A DNA stretch of 64,000 nucleotides, taken from assembly GCA_973895155.1 (NCBI GenBank), contig OZ316897.1:12710001-12774000 (forward strand), in the 5' to 3' direction. The notes below the pieces were generated by a model. The model had not been told where the DNA came from. It saw only the letters and a program-made list of their open reading frames with translations, and searched no databases. Positions 12,882-24,390 of this stretch are shown piece after piece (the first letter of the stretch is position 1; every line of letters starts with the position of its first letter). The translations under genes were made by a program, and so were the position numbers. This DNA is from Marsupella aquatica (lineage: Eukaryota; Marchantiophyta).

Positions 12882-13409
12882 TCTGCTGAAGATCTTAGAC
12901 TTTCAAAAAGAATTCTGTCTTCTTCTGTTGTAGCGTAGAACTTGTATTATGTTGTTTGACATTGACCTATGCTTTTTGGGAACCAGCTCAAACCAGGTGG
13001 AAGTATACCAGAGAAAGGCAGGAAATTGTCTCTTCACATAAAGAACCGAAAGGAGCTCAGCCGTGATGTTATCAAGGTGAGACCTGTGACATTACAGTTG
13101 CTGAATTGTAGAATTTCAGTTTAAAAGTTGGTATGGAGATTTGGCATAAACTATGACAGGACCAGCACTTATTATTTCTACTACGAGCCGCTGAAGTTTT
13201 TTGTTATCTCTGCACCTGTCTTTGAATTGCGTGTCTATGTGCCATATGACAGTTTAGGGTTTATGAATTGAATTTTGTGTCTATGTGCCATATGACAGTC
13301 AGATACAGCAACGGTCGAAATTCCTGAAGTCGAACTAGAACTTGCTGCAGGCACTCTTGGGGGACTTGTTACGACTGTTGAAGGCTTGGTCTCTCAAGTT
13401 AGTGAAAGT
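12882..13409 (+). pseudogene. Captured ZPR1 fragment (exons 12 and 13 plus introns)
   Basis: This is a partial copy of 21941-22493 of the ZPR1 gene downstream. It contains the end of intron 11, exon 12 (12987-13076, six or so changes), intron 12 (13077-13298, more diverged) and exon 13 (from 13299, identical to 22383-22493 as far as 13409). Both exons stay open and in the ZPR1 reading phase. The copy ends exactly where the F-box exon sequence begins, and exon 13 reads without a stop from 13296 into the F-box protein. There is no ATG in the captured exons, so it probably acts as 5' leader unless an upstream ATG is spliced on. It cannot make ZPR1 on its own. Confidence 0.9.
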
Positions 13410-13418
13410 TTAGGTGCA

Positions 13419-14651
13419 ATGGAGAAACGCTTTTGTACTACATTGAGCTCAGGAACGTTGCCGGCAATCTCACCTCCACACACACTGCAAGACGGCGAGA
13501 GATGTCTGCTACTGGAGGAGCTGCTTCCAGGGATTCAAAATCATATTACCTTGGATAAAATTGCCTCTAAGCTGTCTTGGAAAGATTTTCATGTCCTCTC
13601 ATCAGTAAGTCGGTGCTGGCATCATGCAATTCAAAATCGTCACGTGTACGATGTGAGAGTCCGTTTGCAGTCAAGAGAGACCCTTGCTCTGATTTATGGG
13701 AATCGTGGTGGTTACTCCTCTGAACTCACTCTCTATTCCACTAGAGACCGTTCTTGTTATCGACTTCTTCCAAACCTGTCAAACAGGAATGAGGGAATCC
13801 GGCTATTCAACCAGTGTGTTACAGTGGATGGGAAAATTTATGTCCTGGGAGGACGCAAACCTGATCGTATCAACGTATACATGTTGGACCTTGCGGGGCA
13901 GAGGCAGTGGACACAGTGTGCGAGTATGAGGCATCCAATATCTTCCTTGAAATGCACTGTCATCAATGGGAAGATTTTTGCATTTGGGAATAGAGGCAGG
14001 GGCCGCCAGTCTCGGGAAGGAGAGGTGTATGATCCCAAGGAAAATACTTGGTCTCCAATCAAGACCATGCCGATTGAGACCATGAGCAAATTCTTCCGTC
14101 ATCTGGTTCACACAGTTGAAGTGCTGGGACATGAGCTGTTTCATTGTGGGTACACTCTAGCTTGCCCAACAGACCGGTCCTCGGACTCAGAGCAGAACGA
14201 GCGCCCAGAATGTGCACTTTATAATCCAGTCAAGGATGAGTGGAGAGATTTTAAACATTTCGATAGGGAGAATGAATTCCCATTTGTGGCACATGGACGC
14301 TTGCATTCAATGGGTAGAAGAGCTATATATGTCCACGATGTTGACAGTCATTCATGGAGTCAGCTGCATACCTTTCCGTTGGATGGAGTGGACGATAATC
14401 GTATGGACGATATTGATATGGACGGAAACATCTTGTTTCCAATTTCTGCTAGAGCTGTGGAAGACGAGCTGTTAGTCTTAATGAACTGGTATGAGGGTCT
14501 GTTTGGTGCTACCTCCGGGTTCTGTCTTCTTCAGAGCAAGGGCTTTGGTGGTGACAAAGAAGAAATTCAGTGGGAGAAAGTACCAGTTGATTTTACCGAA
14601 AATCATTATGATTCCAGTACTCTTTGTCCAGTATCTCTCCTTGAACTTTGA
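13419..14651 (+). CDS. F-box/kelch-repeat protein, copy 1
   Basis: This gene likely encodes a substrate-recruiting subunit of an SCF ubiquitin ligase. The single coding exon gives 410 residues from the ATG at 13419, which matches the MEKRFC start conserved in the second copy. An F-box-like segment spans about residues 33-76 (LEELLPGIQNHI ... LSWKDFHVLSSVSRCW). Kelch-like motifs follow: VDGKIYVLGG, INGKIFAFG and EVYDPKENTWSPIKTMP. The C-terminal half is more weakly repetitive and ends in SLLEL, as in copy 2. The frame is open upstream to 13296 through the captured ZPR1 exon, so an N-terminally extended chimera is possible if a start codon is supplied by splicing. The paralogue is on the opposite strand at 28.2-29.4 kb. 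The target is unknown. Confidence 0.85.
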   Translation: MEKRFCTTLSSGTLPAISPPHTLQDGERCLLLEELLPGIQNHITLDKIASKLSWKDFHVLSSVSRCWHHAIQNRHVYDVRVRLQSRETLALIYGNRGGYSSELTLYSTRDRSCYRLLPNLSNRNEGIRLFNQCVTVDGKIYVLGGRKPDRINVYMLDLAGQRQWTQCASMRHPISSLKCTVINGKIFAFGNRGRGRQSREGEVYDPKENTWSPIKTMPIETMSKFFRHLVHTVEVLGHELFHCGYTLACPTDRSSDSEQNERPECALYNPVKDEWRDFKHFDRENEFPFVAHGRLHSMGRRAIYVHDVDSHSWSQLHTFPLDGVDDNRMDDIDMDGNILFPISARAVEDELLVLMNWYEGLFGATSGFCLLQSKGFGGDKEEIQWEKVPVDFTENHYDSSTLCPVSLLEL

Positions 14652-15025
14652 GATGACTTCTAAGGTCGATTCGCTCAGGTTTCCAGATTAGCAGGTCAGG
14701 TGGAGTCGTCAACTTGTGGCCACGCCTCGATCTGGCTAGCACATTCAGTAAATTACTCATGCTGGAGTGCAACAGATGTACCGCTACCCTGATGTCAAGA
14801 AATTGGCATGGTGACCGTCTTCTGCTGAATCCAACTCCGTTTCTCCTCTCTCTTTCATCAAATTTCACCTCAACAAGAATCAGCAGCAAATAGACGAAGA
14901 AGCTTTCACTAATTTGGCAGGCAAACATTGCGTCAGTTTGATAATTATCATCAACCCAACGCTTTTGCTCGCAATGACTGGCAGACATTTTTCTTGAAGA
15001 GGCTTACAGAAACGAGTTGAGCTGT

Positions 15026-15063
15026 CGGCTAATTGATTCATCTTCGGCTAATTGATTCATCTT
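15026..15063. repeat. 19-bp tandem duplication
   Basis: Two adjacent copies of a 19-base unit beginning CGGCTAATTGATTCATC. Confidence 0.8.
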
Positions 15064-15161
15064 CTGCTTCCCACAGATTCTTGATGAGATCCTAATACGT
15101 ATCGTCGTCTAGAACATCGGATGTCAAGCAATGTCGTGGTAAAAACGAAGGAAAAGTTTCC

Positions 15162-15208
15162 TCACTGCGCATTCTTCTCACTGTGCATTCTTCTCACTGT
15201 GCATTTTC
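15162..15208. repeat. 16-bp triplicated tandem repeat
   Basis: Three units of TCACTGYGCATTCTTC, the third slightly changed. Confidence 0.85.
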
Positions 15209-15717
15209 TCCATCTATTAAAAGTTAAGAACAGAAAAATCACGGGAGGGAGGTTTATGACAAACCCCTTGACAATGTGGTTTACAATATTTTGCACGAAA
15301 AGGGTGGGTACTGTTTGCAGCCCCCGCAGAACTAAAGTTCAACCAAAACTCAATTGCCAGTATAAAACCGGTTCTAAACTCTCACTCGCTTCCCATCAAA
15401 CCCTAGTAAACTAGCAGCATTCTTTCCGTGATTTCTTCAAAAAATAAAACCATCTTGAGACGTGCTTTTCTTGGGGAGACGTGTAGATCTGGGTGATTGC
15501 CAAGTTTTGAGCTGGAAATCACCCCTTATGGTGCACTAATGAATGAGATGTAGATCTGAGTGAGAGTTAGCTTTTGAGAAGTAAAGTACCCCCAATGCTG
15601 AACTGGTGATATGACAGGGATACTCAAATTTGTGCTCCTTGGTATGCGCAATTGTCCTGAAAATCCCAGAAACACTGTGATCCTTGGTGTGCACAACTGT
15701 TCAATATGTATCATGGT

Positions 15718-15850
15718 TATAATTACCAACCTTCGTGATTTTCTTCTTTGTCAATTTAGGGCATTTACGTAGAAAGTTTTACGTACCATTCTTGATGATA
15801 ATTACCAACCTTCGTGAATTTTTTTCTTTGTAAATTTTAGGGCATTTATG
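15718..15850. repeat. Direct repeat, units of about 50 bp
   Basis: Two copies (about 15718-15768 and 15797-15848) share ATAATTACCAACCTTCGTGA and TTAGGGCATTTA, separated by about 28 bases. Confidence 0.75.
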
Positions 15851-17832
15851 GAGAATACTGCCCAGTGAAGATTTTTGTTCATTTAAAAATTTCTCTCTAC
15901 TTTTACGAGAATTGGTAAAAAGAAATTTCTTGTGCCTGCAAGTGTACTAAAGACCTGTTACCATTATGGCACAAAATGCTCTGGATGGGAGTTTACTGTA
16001 TCCATACAGTGGTTAGTTAGGTACTTTGTATGGGAACTAGTACATTAAGCCCTCCTAGATGACTTCATCATCAAGTTTTCTCCACAATTCCACACTAGGT
16101 AAAACATTTTTCTAAATTTTGGAAGACTTCATTTTGACAACTTCCTCCCAAGAGGCCTGTACCTTACATGAATTGCCCAAAGGCTCCAAACACAATCAAA
16201 TGGAGTGGGAGTATGAAATTTCAAGACATGGTTAGACTTATTTGCTTGTATTGCATAATTAGGGTTTACTTAGGGTTAGGGTTGAAAAATGGACCATTCA
16301 AAAACAACATGAACATCATGTGAAATATGCAATGAACAAGTTAATAGTCAACACAAGAGATGTGGGGTTCACACAACTAGGTCCTGCACCAGGTAATACG
16401 CCCATAGAAATACACAAGAGAGCTGCACTTGAACTCTAGGCCAGTTGATCATGCCTAGTCTTCATTACTAAGCTCCCTCATCTAGATGGCTCTATAACAA
16501 TGAGCCTAAGTAAATGCCATTCACAAGCAAAATCTTGCTAGTGAATATACTAGTGGCATATTTAAAACTAAATTCTAGACCCAAGAGTAAATAATGCCTA
16601 ACAATCCCTTGTCTTTTTGCTCTTAGTGCATTGACACCTATAAAGTTAAAGTACAATCTACACAATTTACATGGAAACAGAAGGATGAAGCTCCTTCCCT
16701 ACACCTGTTCAGGTGTTGCAATTAGGATTTGTGGAGTTGGATCAGCCACGAAATGTAAGAGCACCCTCAAATTTATAAGAACAAGAACACAAAAATTGAA
16801 TCATATCAAGTGACTCACTCAACCTGAAGTTGATGATCAATGTACAAAAAATCTTTCAATCCTAAATGGACTCTATTGGGTTCCCCCCTTGAGGTGGTGA
16901 AGAAAGAGACCTTTACTAGGGACATTCTAGTTTTGGCCAATATTTAAACCATCTCCTGAGGTGGTATTTTGAAAGGACCTGTCTCTTTCTTCTTATTTTA
17001 TCTGTAAATGTACATGCATCTCGACACTCACCACTCTAGAGACTTTCAATCAAAACTGAGAAGGCTTATTGCACTAGGAGATTGGTCGTAGCGGGCTGCT
17101 TCCTTCTGGATGCAAAGCATTGGCAGTCCAGCCTTGGCTGCAGAAAACTTCAGGCAACAACTTTGGTGAGCTCAGACCAAGGTACACTGGGGATTCCAAA
17201 ACTGGGCTGATCCCACTATAGTCGCACCCGGCCAGGCCCAATAGCAGAGCAATTAATGGGAGGGCTTTGTTAAAGGGAGTCTCAAATATCCCCTGCAAAT
17301 GAAAGCTTCCAAGAATGGGGCAAAATGTGAAAGTGCTGCAGCAAGCACACAAAGTGCCGCCCAAACCTTTTTTAAGTCTAAATTTTTCCTTGTACAGAAA
17401 CACATGACAGCTTTTGTGTCAGGCATTTATTCTGAGATCTAGGGTTACAACTATAATCGTAGTGAACATAACCTTTGAGGAAGTGAACCATGTATCTCTC
17501 TATCTTGATTACTTGTGTATTGGATATTCAAGGGCTTGTTGTTGGGGATGTCATCTTTGCTCAACACTTTGCATGTAGCCTCACACTCCTAGAGTCATCT
17601 TGCTTGCCCTACCTCACTCTCCAAGCTCTCGCCACGTGCGTAGGTCAAGTCCTGCGGCCCTACTGGGCAGACCACCTAGTACTCGTCCTCCATATCCTCC
17701 CGCTCGTGTGCTACACAGGGTTAGGGAGAGGAAAGGGGGCAGGGGCCACACGCTTACATGGAACCTGATGTGGCCGAAACGGGGGCGAGGAAGCGCGAAT
17801 GGTAGATTGTTCGAGTTCGAAGAGAACAGACC

Positions 17833-17866
17833 AGAAGAGAAGAGAAGAGAAGAGAAGAGAAGAAAG
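17833..17866. repeat. AGAAG microsatellite
   Basis: About six tandem AGAAG units lie roughly 140 bases before the ZPR1 start codon. This pyrimidine/purine-asymmetric tract is probably in the promoter or 5' UTR. Confidence 0.85.
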
Positions 17867-18004
17867 GTCGAGGATTTTTAGAAAATTTGACTGAGTGCTT
17901 CGATGCTACAGAATTCGATCGCGGAAAGATCACTTTGCACAGCGTATCTGTTCATCGAGGAGGACTAGAAAACGAAGGGTTTGTTTGAAGAGATTTGGGA
18001 AAGG

Positions 18005-21000
18005 ATGAGTCTCGAGGACGGGGGCGTGTTGGATGTCGGAGCGGCGACGGACTCAGTGAGCTCCGGCGCCGACGATGCGCCGTTGCACACTCTGGAGAGC
18101 CTGTGCATGCGCTGTGGAAACAATGTGAGTATTTCTCTTCTGATTGTTCGCACGGGAGATGATGTTATGTGATGTGATGAGATAAAAATCTTGCTAGGTG
18201 CATTGTTTGTGGAGCAAGGGTTTTAGAGGCTTTTGCTCGGTCTCCTGCAATTCTTCCGTTTTCGACTCCGCTTGTTCTTTGTGAATTTTTCATGGCTGGG
18301 GCCGACAGACGTTCTTCCTGTATTGCCTTGCCTTTACGATGTTCAAGCATCTTCGGGATTTTCCCCCTAGTATTTACGATTTTGCGCTGGCGCAATTCAC
18401 AGGGCACTACACGCTTTTTGATTACCAAGGTTCCTCACTTTCGAGAGGTACGGTGCTTTATGCTGAAACAATTCGCAACCAGGGGCTCAATTTAGTTGTG
18501 AATTTGATCACTATCAATTTTTTCCATGGCTCAGAGCTTACTGGAAGTAGGAAAAAATTACGGATTAGTGGAATTGTTCGTTGTCCGAAAAGGGAAACGG
18601 TTACATTTGCGAGGTGACGTCTCTCATTTCACTTTGTTATCCGTTTACGTGCAGGTCGTTCTTATGGCCTTCGAGTGCCCTCATTGTAATGAAAGGTGAA
18701 AGACCTACCGCTTGAGTGATTGCCACTTATGAGATTTTGTGTTATAGGAATGTCCCTCTGGCTTTAGCATTTCTTCACTAATTATATTTACTTTTGGATA
18801 ACACTCCTGTGAGGTTTCCTGTTCAGAGAGCGCAGATTTCAGGGAAACGACACACCAGCTCAATTCTGTTTTTGCTTCTCCAGCGATCTCTTCCACTTTC
18901 AATTTATTTTTCGGCGTGATCTGACTCGCAGGAATAACGAGGTTCAATTCGCTGGACAAGTTCAGCCTCAGGGATGTACTTACACGTTGAGTGTTCCAGC
19001 TGGTGATCCACAGGTATGCATTCTTTACTTGTAGTTAAAATGGTTGATGTGTGACCATATGATCTAAAGTTTATTGAGTTATGATGCTGAAAACTAACGA
19101 ACGTCAGCTCATGATTTTTCGAATCCAAAGAGTTTCAAAGTAGTAGGAATCTTGGGCGAGGGTTGCAACTTTGATGCATTGTTATGTGTCGGTTCAATTC
19201 TGTGAGCAATTATTTTTCATCAGTGAAATCGTATTCTACTGTCTGAGCTTTTCTGCTGTACCATAAGGATCACTTGGCACTATAACCTCACTTTGTAAGT
19301 ATAAAACAGGTGCTGAATCGGCAAGTGGTGAAGTCAGACTCTGGCACCATCAAGGTATGCTTAGAATAGTCGTTTTGAATTTCTCAGGTGATAGGATATT
19401 TGTGTAACTGGGTATTTTGCTTCTCTTATGGCTTTTTACCTGGTCTTATAATATGATTCAAAAGATATCCTAGGGCTTCATACGGACTGCGATGTACTGA
19501 CCCATTCAGCATATAATCATCGCAAAAAGTAGCCGTTCTTACCATTTGCAATGTTGCAGATTTTAGAACTTGACTTCGAAGTGCCTCCTGAAGCTCAACG
19601 CGGTACTCTTTCAACGGTTGGCCTTCTCGAAACAGTTGATTGAATTTCTTACATTGTATAGTTCTGATCTCAGTTTTTATTGATCTGGGTCTGTTTTACA
19701 GTCCTTTTGTTCTACGCTCTCTGTACATATTCTAACCGCAGTAGCTGTAAATATTCGCGTCTCTGCCAGCCTGATTCCAAATTTCTAAGGACTACATGCA
19801 TTATATCTGGTATTACTAGCGAGTAGTCGCTTGGTTTCGTTCCTGTCTGTCTTTATTTCCTGCATAGTGGATAGAAAACAGTACGTCCCAGGATAGAGAA
19901 GTAGATTCGCCAGAGCATAGGACGTTAACTAGGTTTTTGTTTCTGGCCAGATTGAAGGCGTTCTGTCAAGAGCTGCAGAAGAGTTGGAAGCTTTGCAATC
20001 AGAGCGCCGGGTATGCACAAGCTTCAATACGGCAGTTTTATCTTTTGCATAAATTCTTTTGACGATTGTTTAGTGGAAAAATGCACGAAATATATATCCG
20101 TGAAATAATTAACACGGTTTTGAGAAAGTACAATTGGCTGAGATTTATCAGCCAATGAAAACTTGCCCTCAGTACAGTATGCTTAGAGTGCGACGTATTG
20201 CAAGAGAGCACGTATGTAGATAAGGTGTGAATCGGTCGCATATACGGTAGCATCGAGTTAAGGGACAACATGAGGTCGAATGCGTGGACGCTCAAGGGAA
20301 ATGGGTTGGAAAGTGAAGTGCTTGTACTTCAAATCACGTGACCTAAATATCACAGACACTTCTTTTACATTGCATTAGAAGGATCTGTTGTTTGTCACCT
20401 TTCCGCATCACGTGTTGTCAAGATTGAGTTACTAACTTAAAAAAGCATTGAATCTATCAGAAAGTAGACTTAAAAATGGCTGAGGCGATAGACGCGTTTC
20501 TCCTGAAGTTGAAGGCATGTGCTTCTGGTGAGCAAGCCTTCACATTTGTTATTGATGATCCATCAGGCAACAGCTTCATTGAGAACCCGTAGGTTGCGCC
20601 CCGTCATCTGTCCGAAATTTCCCTTTTCTCTAAAATTGCATGATGTTTTGCTGGTCGTACGGTTTGTGTTTTGTGTTTCGTTCTCAATTATGCTGCTTTT
20701 CCAGCGATCTGGACAATATTCTCTGGTGCCCTTAGTGGTCAGTGGCGTTTAGCTCGCCTATGACTAATAAGATATTGAACTCTAAGTCGTTTTTTCCCTT
20801 CCTTAAAAGATCAAAGTGAAATAATTAACTGCTTGTGCATGTTTCTTGTAGGAATGCGCCAGCATCGGACCCACTACTGGCAACCCATTACTATGACCGA
20901 ACTGCTGATCAGCATGCTGCGTTAGGCTTCCTTGCTGAGACCCATGACCCGCCATCTGCAAATCAAACTGGGCATAGTGTAGCCAGTGCTAGTGAGCAAA

Positions 21001-23144
21001 GGCATGGATATACACCTGCTGGGACGACAAGAGAGCCTCATGGTTCTGTAGGCGCCGAAGGAGCACATCGAGCAATTGCCCATGGCAACACTGACACTGT
21101 TGCTGCAGCCCTTTTCAAATATTCTGCTCCTGAAGAGGTGGACTTTGTACCACTCCTTTGTCTTAGTTATGATACGAGTCTTCCATTCAATCTGATCCGC
21201 ATAATTCAATATTGCAGTTAAGACATTCTGTTCTGTGAGCTCGAAGGAAGATGCGATCTTGACGTGCTTGCTCTGCAGGTTATGACTTTTCCGTCAACTT
21301 GTGGGAGCTGTTCAGCTGCTTGTGAAACACGAATGTTTGTCACTAGTATCCTCTAATGCGACACGATCTCAAAATTTTGATTTAATGGCAGTGATGGCTA
21401 ATTCACATTGTACCATTAAAGTTTAGGGTGGGAACTGCTAAGTCGTATACATTCAATGTCTTTGTCTTTCACGCTGGCATTGAAATTTTTGCTTTTCACA
21501 ATTTAAATTTTTTGATAGTGGATCCAGTATTTGGCAGAGTTTCAATCCTTTACTGCAGTTTCAATCAGATATTCCATATTTCAAGGAAGTAATTGTCATG
21601 GCCTCGACCTGTGACAATTGTGGTTACCGCAACTCTGAGGTAAGCACTTGGTCTCTCGCAGTTTTGTTTAAGTCCCACGAATTTCTCTTCTGCCCTGTCA
21701 TACGTTGCTGCTATCAAATTCTCGTTTCAACTATCAACACTAAATGAAAATAGCAGAATGTAGAATGTGGAATTAGGGTAGGGTGAGGGGAACTCCCGAA
21801 AATCAGAAAGCGTTCTCTTGCAGGACCTTCAAAGTGTAAGCCCTTCGCGTCACTCAACAAAGTTTTCTTTATTTACTGTCGCTCTAATTTCTACTTGGTG
21901 GCATCCTGGGAGAGTTCTACTCGTTTACTAGTTTCATTTCTCTGCTCAAGATATTAGACTTTCAAAAAGAGCTCTGTCTTCTTCCGCAATTGTCATAACT
22001 TGTAGCGTAGAACTTGTATTATATTGTTTGACATTGACCTTTGCTTTTGGGGAACCAGCTCAAACCAGGTGGAAGTATACCAGAAAAAGGCAGGAAATTG
22101 TCTCTTCGCATAAAGAACCAAAAGGACCTAAGCCGTGATGTTATCAAGGTGAGACCTGTGACTTTACAGACGTTCAATTGTAAAATTTATTATCCAATAA
22201 GTTTTTAAAAGTTGATATAAAGATTTGGCACAAACGACGACAGTACCGGCAATTATTATCTCTACTAGGAGCGGCTGAAGTTTTTCGTTATCTCCGCACT
22301 TGTCTTTGAATTGCGTGTCTGTGTGCCCTATGACAATTTACGGTTTATGAATTGAATTCTGTGTCTATGTGCCATATGACAGTCAGATACAGCAACGGTC
22401 GAAATTCCTGAAGTCGAACTAGAACTTGCTGCAGGCACTCTTGGGGGACTTGTTACGACTGTTGAAGGCTTGGTCTCTCAAGTTAGTGAAAGTAAACTTC
22501 TCACTGTACCTCTTTTCAGTGCGACCAAATAATTCTTCCCAGTACTTATCGGTAGTCATAGCCATGCTATTACGTATTACGTTTTTGGTGCAGCCTTCAT
22601 GTCGACCCTTAGTTTTTATAACCAGTGAAGACTTGTGCAGATCTAAAACGTGTTCACGGATTCAGTATTGGAGACAGTGCTGATCCATGGCAGAAGAGTA
22701 AATGGCAAGACTTCGACAGGAATTTGAAGAAGGTGAGGCACATTGATACAACGATGACACGGAACTCTATCGACTAGAAGCCATTTTATAAAACTACTAG
22801 TAGCAGTAGCTGGTTCCGGCAGTACTGAGAGTTACCAACATGCCATGCTGGTGCAGTTGCTGGATGTAGAGGAGGAATGGACATTAATCCTTGATGATGC
22901 TCTCGCCAACTCCTTCATTGCACCTGCGACTGATGACTACGAAGCTGACAGCCAGTTGACGGGTAAGTTTCTCAATCTCAACGAGTAGCTTTATTAGTGT
23001 CTTGAAGCGAAGGCATGTGGCTAATCTGCTTTTCTATTTGCAGCTGTCGATTATGCTAGAACGTGGGAACAGGATGAAGACCTTGGGCTCCATGACATGG
23101 ATACATCATCTGCAGATGCGGCTTACGAGCCTGCAAGGGCTTAA
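18005..23144 (+). CDS. ZPR1: ZPR1 zinc-finger protein, 16 exons
   Basis: ZPR1-family proteins bind eEF1A and act in growth signalling and translation-factor folding. Exons: 18005-18124, 18403-18447, 18655-18695, 18932-19013, 19310-19354, 19560-19616, 19951-20010, 20461-20588, 20852-21137, 21279-21345, 21569-21639, 22059-22148, 22383-22491, 22641-22732, 22857-22962, 23044-23144. Phases agree throughout; the product is 499 residues, normal for the family. The duplicated ZPR1 architecture is complete. C4 finger 1 uses Cys34/37 and Cys63/66, followed by LDFEVPPEAQRGTL. Finger 2 uses Cys296/299 and Cys325/328, followed by SDTATVEIPEVELELAAGTL. Each half ends in an ILDD-containing block (FVIDDPSGNSFIENP and LILDDALANSFIAP). 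A low-complexity linker in exon 9 (about residues 225-288) joins the halves. The start at 18005 is the first ATG and fits the family's short N-terminus. Exon 6 has a weak donor (GTTGGC), but the protein continuity LST-IEGVL supports it. Exons 12-13 were copied into the F-box leader at 12.9-13.4 kb. Confidence 0.95.
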
Positions 23145-24141
23145 GCTACGACAAGTTATCAATGAGTTCCACCTCGAGTAGTTCCTCTGGTATTCGGTAG
23201 TAGGTGGAGCGGTAAGGGTCATCAAGTAGGTGCTCGGTCTCATGATCTTCGAACTGGGAGAATGGTGCCCGACTAGTAGTACCAGTTATGCGCGTAAAAT
23301 TTTTCCCATCTCCTGATATATTCCTTGGTGACATTGATCTGAAACATCGCTTATTACCACCTTCTTGGATGGCCGAAGTCTTCTCCACTGATCTGTTCTG
23401 CCCCATCGATGCACTTTCCACTTCGGGCTAGCGTGGTCTAAGTCTCGCTACTGAAGATTTTTCTGTACCAGGTGACGTCTATTGTCCCTTTGTACGGGTC
23501 CTCCTGTTTCAGGTGATGTTGACTGACCATCCTGTATATTGTCAATTATTAAATGCTAAAGTGGAACCATTGTAACGAAACGAACATGGTACAGCTACAT
23601 CTATGCAGCAGCAGCATTGTCACTGTCGGTTGGACCTGGTGCGGGACATTTGAATGAATTGTGGAGAAAGTGTACACCCCTTTTATCCCCAAACCAATCG
23701 TCCAAAATTGGAGACAATACGACGATCCTTTTAAGACCTACATTTTGTATCTGCTCTCTCTTCTGCGCTAGCAAACTCACCGCCATCGATTCGATCGACG
23801 AAAGTTACATTATTATCGAGACATTCCCATAGCGAAGCATCCCCTACAATTATGAATCAATTGAATTGAGATTGGGATCGAATGGATCAACTCACTTCGA
23901 ATTATGAGTTTGTAATAACTCTGTTAAGATTGATGGTGATGATCGTAGTGAGCTCATCCTGGAGGGATCGGACTACTCGATTTGAATTTGGGTGACTATA
24001 TTGATCAGAATCTTGTACTAAATATGGGAACTGATTCCCAACTCAATATGTTTGCGTTGGATCACCCTAGATTTAAGGAAAGCCATCAGATTGTGATTAA
24101 TAGGCCCTATCTGTTGGTCGGGGAAATAAGGGAATGGTTGC

Positions 24142-24390
24142 TATTAGGGGCCTCAAAACTTTATGTGTCTTAACCAGTTCGTTACCTTAGGTTCCTAGCC
24201 CCGACTATTCTTTCTTTGAATGTGAATAGCTTCCTAACCTTAGGTTCCTAGCCCCGACTATTCTTTCTTTGAACGTGAATAGCTTCCTAGCCCTGACTAT
24301 TCATTCTTTGAACGTGAATAGCGTGGTTGCTATTAGGGGCCTCAAAACTTGATGTGCCTTAACCAGTAGTACTTGTTCTTTGAACAGTGA
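24142..24390. repeat. Complex direct/tandem repeat block
   Basis: A unit containing CCTAGCCCYGACTATTCTTTC then TTTGAAYGTGAATAGC recurs three times or more between about 24196 and 24325. It is bracketed by two copies of ATTAGGGGCCTCAAAACTT followed by the phrase CTTAACCAGT (from about 24145 and 24334). Confidence 0.8.

Larger units (their letters stand above)
14652..18004. other. Intergenic region between F-box copy 1 and ZPR1
   Basis: No gene is supported. It contains small tandem repeats near 15.0-15.2 kb and 15.7-15.85 kb, a degenerate telomere-like phrase (GGGTTTACTTAGGGTTAGGG, about 16261-16284) and an AGAAG microsatellite shortly before ZPR1. The last few hundred bases should include the ZPR1 promoter and 5' UTR. 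Confidence 0.5.

Noticed and set aside
16255-16290. TTAGGG/TTTAGGG-like run
   Set aside because: Only two or three degenerate units; not a telomere or a clear interstitial telomeric array.
17074-17403. 109-codon minus-strand frame
   Set aside because: No recognisable family; isolated, with no conserved motif.
23146-23421. 91-codon minus-strand frame starting MESASMGQ and ending next to the ZPR1 stop
   Set aside because: It lies antisense to the probable ZPR1 3' UTR. No domain, no upstream exon and no second support; probably chance, though its composition is not unusual for protein.
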